Of a stretch of 11,133 nt of DNA, positions 7,098 to 11,133 are shown one piece after another. Under the pieces are notes generated by a model. That model made no database searches. It saw only the letters and a list, made by a program, of their open reading frames with translations, and was not told the origin of the DNA. The DNA lies in contig JANWIB010000140.1 in the NCBI GenBank assembly GCA_025450155.1, positions 1 to 11,133 on the forward strand, given 5' to 3'. The first letter of the stretch is position 1. Each line of letters begins with the position of its first letter. Source of the stretch: Sphingobacteriaceae bacterium. Its GTDB lineage: Bacteria > Bacteroidota > Bacteroidia > Sphingobacteriales > Sphingobacteriaceae. Both the position numbers and the translations under genes were made by a program.

Positions 7098-7110
7098 TGA
7101 CACCTTGACA
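7098..7110 (+). promoter_or_regulatory. Direct repeat TGACA-CCT-TGACA, possible enhancer site for groESL
   Basis: Two TGACA pentamers (7098-7102 and 7106-7110) are separated by 3 bases and centred about 119 bases upstream of the predicted sigma-54 start near 7223. That is a typical distance for an enhancer-binding protein. A further single TGACA occurs at 7158-7162. The same pair, with the same spacing, lies upstream of miaB and of the activator gene. Binding by that activator is inference. Confidence 0.4.
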
Positions 7111-7195
7111 CTCTAAACTGATTAAAGTTTAATTCTTCTTTTTAGAAAGTGAAATTTTGACAAAGAAACATCAAAAAGAAAATAAGTAAAACCAT

Positions 7196-7213
7196 TTGGC
7201 ACAAAAAGTGCTT
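7196..7213 (+). promoter_or_regulatory. Sigma-54-type -24/-12 promoter for groESL
   Basis: TTGGCACAAAAAGTGCTT matches the sigma-54 consensus TTGGCAC-N5-TTGCW except for G instead of T just before TGC. The invariant GG (7198-7199) and GC (7210-7211) have the required spacing, 12 bases between their first Gs. Transcription would start near 7223, with a leader of 28 bases. I found no good TAnnTTTG element or CIRCE operator in the 170 bases before groES. An 11-bp palindrome, GCTTATTAAGC (7210-7220), overlaps the -12 element. Confidence 0.55.
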
Positions 7214-7250
7214 ATTAAGCGACAGAAAAACTAAACATAATTAACATACT

Positions 7251-7538
7251 ATGGCATTAAATATTAAACCAATTGCTGGAACACAAAACAGAGTTGTTGT
7301 TGAACCAGCAGCAGCAGAAGAAAAAACAGCTTCAGGTATCTACATCCCAGATACAGCAAAAGAAAAACCCCAAAAAGGTATAGTAATTTCTGTTTCAGAA
7401 TTAGATGAAAAAGGGAACAAACCAACTGTAAAACAAGGTGACCAGGTTTTATATGGCAAATATGCCGGTACAGAAATCACTCATGAAGGTAAAGAGTATT
7501 TAATTATGCGTGAATCTGATATTTACGCAGTTCTGTAA
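7251..7538 (+). CDS. groES: Co-chaperonin GroES
   Basis: GroES forms the seven-membered lid of the GroEL folding chamber in the cytoplasm. The 95 residues start IKPIAGTQNRVVVEPAAAEEKTASGIYIP, with the mobile loop that docks on GroEL at about 23-33 (GIYIP in the place of the usual Gly-Ile-Val-Leu type contact). The rest follows the family: KPQKGIVISV, the roof hairpin LDEKGNKPTV, GDQVLYGKYAGTEI and the ending YLIMRESDIYAVL. The upstream sequence is A/T-rich with no Shine-Dalgarno, as usual in this phylum. It lies 94 bases before groEL and its probable promoter is the sigma-54-type site at 7196-7213. Confidence 0.98.
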   Translation: MALNIKPIAGTQNRVVVEPAAAEEKTASGIYIPDTAKEKPQKGIVISVSELDEKGNKPTVKQGDQVLYGKYAGTEITHEGKEYLIMRESDIYAVL

Positions 7539-7552
7539 AAATCTGTTTAAAA

Positions 7553-7616
7553 GGTTGCAAGGTTTAAAAGTTAAACGAAACGCCTTACAACATTCCAACT
7601 TTACAACATTCTAACA
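7553..7616. repeat. Tandem and inverted repeats between groES and groEL
   Basis: Two 16-base units, ttacaacattccaact (7585-7600) and ttacaacattctaaca (7601-7616), match at 14 of 16 positions. GTTGCAAGG (7554-7562) can pair with CCTTACAAC (7583-7591) with one wobble, giving a stem over a 20-base loop. No T-tract follows, so a terminator is unlikely; a transcript-processing or stability element is possible. Confidence 0.5.
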
Positions 7617-7632
7617 AAAAAATTAATTAAAA

Positions 7633-9270
7633 ATGGCAAAACAAGTTAAATACAATGTTGAAGCACGCGATGCATTGAAAAGAGGTGTTGATACCTTAGC
7701 AAACGCGGTTAAAGTTACTCTAGGACCAAAAGGCCGTAACGTAATTATTGATAAAAAATTTGGTTCACCATCTATAACAAAAGATGGTGTTACTGTAGCC
7801 AAAGAAATTGAATTAAAAGACCCATTGGAAAACATGGGCGCTCAAATGGTAAAAGAAGTTGCTTCTAAAACTGCGGATATTGCAGGTGACGGAACTACCA
7901 CTGCTACCGTTTTGGCGCAAGCTATTGTTACTGCGGGTATTAAAAACGTAGCTGCTGGTGCAAATCCAATGGATTTGAAACGTGGCATTGACAAAGCGGT
8001 AACCGCTGTAGTAAACAATCTAAAGAGTCAATCACAAACTGTTGGCGAAGACAACAAAAAAATCAAACAGGTTGCATCCATTTCAGCTAATAACGACGAA
8101 GTTATCGGTGCTTTAATTGCTGAAGCGATGGGTAAAGTAGGTAAAGACGGAGTAATTACTGTTGAAGAAGCAAAAGGAACCGAAACTGAAGTAAAAACTG
8201 TAGAAGGTATGCAGTTTGATCGCGGTTACCTCTCTCCATACTTCGTAACCAACGCGGATAAAATGGAGGCTGAATTAGAAAGTCCTTACATCCTGATCTA
8301 CGATAAAAAGATCAGCAGCATGAAAGAATTGCTTCCGGTATTAGAAAAACAAGTTCAAACGGGCAAACCGCTATTAATCATTTCTGAAGATTTAGACGGA
8401 GAAGCCTTAGCTACTTTAGTTGTAAACAAAATCCGTGGTTCATTGAAAGTGGTTGCTGTTAAAGCTCCGGGCTTTGGCGATCGTCGTAAAGCGATGTTGG
8501 AAGATATTGCCATCCTAACCGGTGGTACAGTAATTTCTGAAGAAAGAGGTTATAAATTAGAAAATGCCGATCTTTCTTACTTAGGCCAGGCAGAAAAGGT
8601 AGTAGTTGATAAAGACAACACAACTATTATCAACGGTGGTGGTAAATCAGAAGATATTAAAGCTCGTGTAAACCAAATCAAAGCGCAGATTGAAACGACT
8701 ACTTCAGATTACGATAAAGAAAAATTACAAGAGCGTTTGGCTAAATTAGCCGGTGGTGTAGCTGTACTTTATGTGGGCGCTGCTACAGAAGTAGAAATGA
8801 AAGAGAAAAAAGACCGTGTTGACGATGCCTTACATGCAACCCGTGCGGCTGTTGAAGAAGGTATCGTTGCAGGTGGTGGTGTAGCTTTCATCCGTGCAGT
8901 TGAAGCCTTAGCAAATCTGAAAGGCGCTAACGAAGACGAAAACACGGGTATCCAAATCATTCGTCGTGCTATTGAAGAGCCACTTCGTCAAATTTGCGAA
9001 AACGCAGGTATCGAAGGTTCTATCGTAGTTCAAAAAGTAAAAGAAGGTAAAGCCGACTTCGGTTACAACGCTCGTACTGATGTTTACGAAAACTTAATTG
9101 GTGCAGGTGTTATCGATCCAACTAAAGTTGGCCGTGTAGCATTAGAAAATGCAGCTGCTATTGCAGCAATGCTGTTAACTACAGAGTGTGTATTGGCCGA
9201 TGAGCAGGAAGAAGAAAAAGCCGGTGCCGGAATGCCTCCAATGGGCGGCGGCATGGGTGGCATGATGTAA
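7633..9270 (+). CDS. groEL: Chaperonin GroEL
   Basis: GroEL is the ATP-driven double-ring chaperonin that encloses and folds cytoplasmic proteins. The 545 residues are full length (E. coli 548). Nucleotide-binding motifs are intact: LGPKGRN (30-36), TKDGVTVAKEI (49-59) and AGDGTTTATVLAQ with Asp86. The apical part includes MQFDRGYLSPYFVTN and APGFGDRRKAMLEDIAILTGG. The equatorial return has DALHATRAAVEEGIVAGGG, whose Asp is the hydrolysis residue. The C-terminus is a Gly/Met tail, GAGMPPMGGGMGGMM, which lines the chamber. An A-rich leader stands in place of a Shine-Dalgarno. It is transcribed with groES; a terminator follows 31 bases after the stop. Confidence 0.99.
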   Translation: MAKQVKYNVEARDALKRGVDTLANAVKVTLGPKGRNVIIDKKFGSPSITKDGVTVAKEIELKDPLENMGAQMVKEVASKTADIAGDGTTTATVLAQAIVTAGIKNVAAGANPMDLKRGIDKAVTAVVNNLKSQSQTVGEDNKKIKQVASISANNDEVIGALIAEAMGKVGKDGVITVEEAKGTETEVKTVEGMQFDRGYLSPYFVTNADKMEAELESPYILIYDKKISSMKELLPVLEKQVQTGKPLLIISEDLDGEALATLVVNKIRGSLKVVAVKAPGFGDRRKAMLEDIAILTGGTVISEERGYKLENADLSYLGQAEKVVVDKDNTTIINGGGKSEDIKARVNQIKAQIETTTSDYDKEKLQERLAKLAGGVAVLYVGAATEVEMKEKKDRVDDALHATRAAVEEGIVAGGGVAFIRAVEALANLKGANEDENTGIQIIRRAIEEPLRQICENAGIEGSIVVQKVKEGKADFGYNARTDVYENLIGAGVIDPTKVGRVALENAAAIAAMLLTTECVLADEQEEEKAGAGMPPMGGGMGGMM

Positions 9271-9301
9271 TCAAAACCCTAAATCGTAAAGGGACTTATA
9301 T

Positions 9302-9336
9302 AAATCCTCGAAGTATTTACTTCGGGGATTTTTTTT
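9302..9336 (+). terminator. Intrinsic terminator after groEL
   Basis: Bases 9302-9315 pair with 9318-9331 with one G-T wobble (in practice with a 4-base loop), followed by a run of eight Ts at 9329-9336. It ends the groESL unit. Confidence 0.85.
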
Positions 9337-9363
9337 ATCCGGCTTTATAGTATTTTAGTCCCA

Positions 9364-9371
9364 TATCTTGT
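9364..9371 (+). promoter_or_regulatory. Weak -7-like element before mscS
   Basis: TATCTTGT resembles TAnnTTTG with two mismatches and would start transcription only a few bases before the ATG at 9381. No -33 element is evident. mscS must have its own promoter in this 45-base stretch after the groEL terminator, or be read through from it. Confidence 0.25.
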
Positions 9372-9380
9372 AAATATTAT

Positions 9381-10166
9381 ATGAATCCGCAAACATTTTA
9401 CGACAAAGTATATAACTGGATTTTTGATCATGGGCCAAATTTAATTCTTGCTATTTTTCTACTTCTAATCGGACTTTGGTTTATTAAGCTGGTTAGAAAA
9501 TGGCTAAAAGCAGCCATGCAACGGCGGGAGTTAGATCCTTCCTTGCAGCCTTTTCTACAAAGTCTCATCATTATTTCCCTTCAGGTATTGCTGATAATAG
9601 GTATTATGCAAGTGGTTGGGGTACAGCTCACCATCTTCACCACCATTATCGGGGCATTTAGTGTTGCCGCCGGTTTAGCCTTGTCCGGAACGTTGCAAAA
9701 CTTTGCCAGCGGCATATTGATCCTTCTACTTAAACCCTTTCGTGTAGGCGATAATATTCATGCACAGGGTCAGAAAGGGGTTGTTTCATCCATCCAAATA
9801 TTTTATACTGTAGTAACCACCTATGATAATAAGACGGTGATTATCCCCAATAGTAAGTTATCTAACGAAGTCATCATCAATATGAGCCGGCAGAGTAAAA
9901 GAAGATTAGATATCGAATTGAAGTTTAATTATGGAACAGATATTTCGGATATCCGGAACGTATTGGAACAGTTTATAACCACCTCTAAAAATATCCTTAC
10001 AAACCCTGCCCCCCATACAGGCGTTTCGCGGTTAGAATCTGATGGATACAAGTTAACGATTAATTTATGGGTAAACGCCGATGGATTTAGCGACAGTAAA
10101 CTGCAATTACAAGAACAGCTGATCGGTCACCTGAAAGCTGCCGGAATAAAATTACCGGGGATGTAA
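9381..10166 (+). CDS. mscS: Small-conductance mechanosensitive channel (MscS family)
   Basis: MscS channels open under membrane tension to release solutes during hypo-osmotic shock. The 261 residues have three membrane helices: TM1 (about 19-38), TM2 (about 60-82) and the pore helix TM3. The pore helix has the family pattern GAFSVAAGLALSGTLQNFASGILILLLKPFRVGD, where Gly and Ala residues pack the pore as in E. coli. The cytoplasmic beta and alpha/beta domains follow (VVTTYDNKTVIIPNSKLSNEVIINMS, then KLTINLWVNADGF). The protein ends at AAGIKLPGM, without the usual PFPQ...D-V/I-H segment that forms the C-terminal beta-barrel in E. coli MscS (286 residues). No frameshift is apparent. It is a single-gene unit after groESL, 47 bases before ruvB. 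Confidence 0.93.
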   Translation: MNPQTFYDKVYNWIFDHGPNLILAIFLLLIGLWFIKLVRKWLKAAMQRRELDPSLQPFLQSLIIISLQVLLIIGIMQVVGVQLTIFTTIIGAFSVAAGLALSGTLQNFASGILILLLKPFRVGDNIHAQGQKGVVSSIQIFYTVVTTYDNKTVIIPNSKLSNEVIINMSRQSKRRLDIELKFNYGTDISDIRNVLEQFITTSKNILTNPAPHTGVSRLESDGYKLTINLWVNADGFSDSKLQLQEQLIGHLKAAGIKLPGM

Positions 10167-10179
10167 GTTCCTGTAAGTT

Positions 10180-10209
10180 TTGCATCCGACAAATTTACCT
10201 GTATTTTAG
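10180..10209 (+). promoter_or_regulatory. Bacteroidota-type promoter for ruvB
   Basis: TTG (10180-10182, within TTTTG) and TATTTTAG (10202-10209, one change from TAnnTTTG) are 19 bases apart, the typical -33/-7 spacing. The start of transcription would fall at about 10213-10215, on the ATG at 10214, giving a leaderless or near-leaderless ruvB transcript. TGTAAGTT occurs twice (10162-10169 and 10172-10179) just upstream. Confidence 0.55.
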
Positions 10210-10213
10210 CCTA

Positions 10214-11133
10214 ATGCTTAACGAGAATCTTGATCCGAGCGCTGAACGATTATCGCCCGCGGAACGCGAAGTAGAAAATGCGCTTCGCCCACAGGCTTTC
10301 GAAGATTTTACGGGCCAGTATAAGATTCTGGAAAATTTAAGAATATTTGTTCAGGCGGCTAAACTGCGGGGCGAAGCCTTAGATCATGTGCTGTTGCATG
10401 GACCTCCGGGATTAGGAAAAACCACGCTTTCCAATATCATTGCTAACGAAATGGGGGTGAATATTAAAATTACCTCCGGCCCGGTTTTAGATAAACCTGG
10501 CGACCTTGCCGGATTATTAACCAACCTTGATGCAGGCGATATCCTTTTTATTGACGAGATTCATCGTTTAAGTCCCTTAGTAGAAGAATACCTGTATTCG
10601 GCGATGGAGGATTTTCGCATAGATATTATGCTGGAAACCGGCCCTAATGCTCGGTCGGTACAAATTTCGCTGAACCCTTTTACCTTAGTCGGCGCCACTA
10701 CACGTTCCGGCTTACTTACTTCGCCGTTGCGGGCACGTTTTGGAATAAATTCCCGATTGGAGTATTACGACTCCAAGTTGCTAACCACCATCGTGTTACG
10801 CTCGGCCTCCATTTTGAAAACGCCCATAACCGAAGAAGGCGCTTATGAAATTGCCCGCCGAAGCCGCGGAACACCCCGTATTGCCAATGCGTTATTACGC
10901 CGGACCCGCGATTTTGCCCAAATAAAAGGTAATGGCAGCATTGATACCGAAATAGCCAAGTATGCGCTTAATGCCTTAAATGTAGATGAACATGGTATGG
11001 ATGAAATGGATAATAAAATCATGATGACCATTATTGATAAATTTAAAGGTGGGCCGGTTGGGTTGAAAACTATTGCTACTGCTTTGGGTGAATACGAGGG
11101 TACCATTGAAGAAGTGTACGAAAAGTTTTTAAT
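10214..11133 (+). CDS. ruvB: Holliday junction branch-migration helicase RuvB (3' end outside window)
   Basis: RuvB is the AAA+ motor that, with RuvA, drives branch migration of Holliday junctions in recombination and repair. 306 codons are visible and the frame is still open; RuvB proteins are about 340 residues, so roughly 35 are missing. The start MLNENLDPSAERLSPAERE and RPQAFEDFTGQ are typical. Walker A is GPPGLGKT (63-70), Walker B is LFIDEIH (111-117), sensor 1 is GATTR (160-164) and the arginine-finger region is TSPLRARFGI (169-178). Lid and winged-helix parts follow (RRSRGTPRIANALLRRTRDFA, then FKGGPVGLKTIATALGEYEGTIEEVYE). No Shine-Dalgarno precedes the ATG. A 264-base antisense frame inside it is spurious. 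Confidence 0.98.
   Translation, partial: MLNENLDPSAERLSPAEREVENALRPQAFEDFTGQYKILENLRIFVQAAKLRGEALDHVLLHGPPGLGKTTLSNIIANEMGVNIKITSGPVLDKPGDLAGLLTNLDAGDILFIDEIHRLSPLVEEYLYSAMEDFRIDIMLETGPNARSVQISLNPFTLVGATTRSGLLTSPLRARFGINSRLEYYDSKLLTTIVLRSASILKTPITEEGAYEIARRSRGTPRIANALLRRTRDFAQIKGNGSIDTEIAKYALNALNVDEHGMDEMDNKIMMTIIDKFKGGPVGLKTIATALGEYEGTIEEVYEKFL

Noticed and set aside
7196..7220. CIRCE operator (HrcA) before groES
   Set aside because: The GCAC and GTGC arms are separated by 5 bases, and the TTAGCACTC-N9-GAGTGCTAA pattern is absent.
7553..7616. CRISPR-like array in the groES-groEL spacer
   Set aside because: There are only two units, directly adjacent and without spacers; a tandem duplication explains them.
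7623..7835. Minus-strand ORF over the groEL start
   Set aside because: It is antisense to conserved groEL codons with no independent support.
10843..11106. Minus-strand ORF of 87 codons
   Set aside because: It lies wholly within ruvB, shows no family features, and the + strand frame codes for well-conserved RuvB residues.

Overview
The window looks like chromosomal housekeeping DNA from a Gram-negative Bacteroidota bacterium, most probably of the Sphingobacteriaceae (Pedobacter/Mucilaginibacter-like). The pointers are a DUF4286 protein, a Bacteroidota-type LptE, a signal peptide ending in Phe-Gly-Gln, TAnnTTTG-like promoter elements in place of TATAAT boxes, almost no strong Shine-Dalgarno sequences, and a GroEL ending in a Gly/Met-rich tail. 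I see no transposase, tRNA, rRNA, CRISPR array or phage gene. All genes are on the + strand.

Layout. (1) Bases 1-791 hold the C-terminal part of a TPR-repeat protein whose start lies outside the window. (2) Bases 822-1674 hold a DUF4286 gene followed one base later by rfbC (dTDP-4-dehydrorhamnose 3,5-epimerase). (3) Bases 1675-1854 are a non-coding gap that carries the miaB promoter region. (4) Bases 1855-7029 hold six closely spaced genes, probably one operon: miaB, a small secreted protein of unknown function, a sigma-54 activator without an N-terminal sensor domain, lptE, a TPR-like protein, and secG. A strong terminator hairpin follows. (5) Bases 7081-7250 form a regulatory region with a sigma-54-type -24/-12 promoter, followed by groES and groEL and a second terminator. 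(6) mscS and the first ~306 codons of ruvB close the window.

How the genes work together. The long operon combines tRNA modification (MiaB), outer-membrane LPS assembly (LptE), protein secretion (SecG) and an enhancer-binding regulator. The chaperonin operon follows directly, behind what looks like a sigma-54 promoter.

The most interesting pattern is a pair of TGACA/TGTCA pentamers separated by exactly 3 bases. It occurs three times in the window, each time just upstream of (or at the junction before) a gene: in front of miaB, in front of the sigma-54 activator, and about 119 bases upstream of the predicted groES sigma-54 start. I noticed no such pair inside coding sequence. This suggests, as a hypothesis, a local regulon linking the activator, its own operon and the GroESL chaperonin. 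Other points of note are a hairpin-forming in-frame insertion in miaB, probable leaderless promoters for the DUF4286 gene and ruvB, and repeated sequence between groES and groEL.
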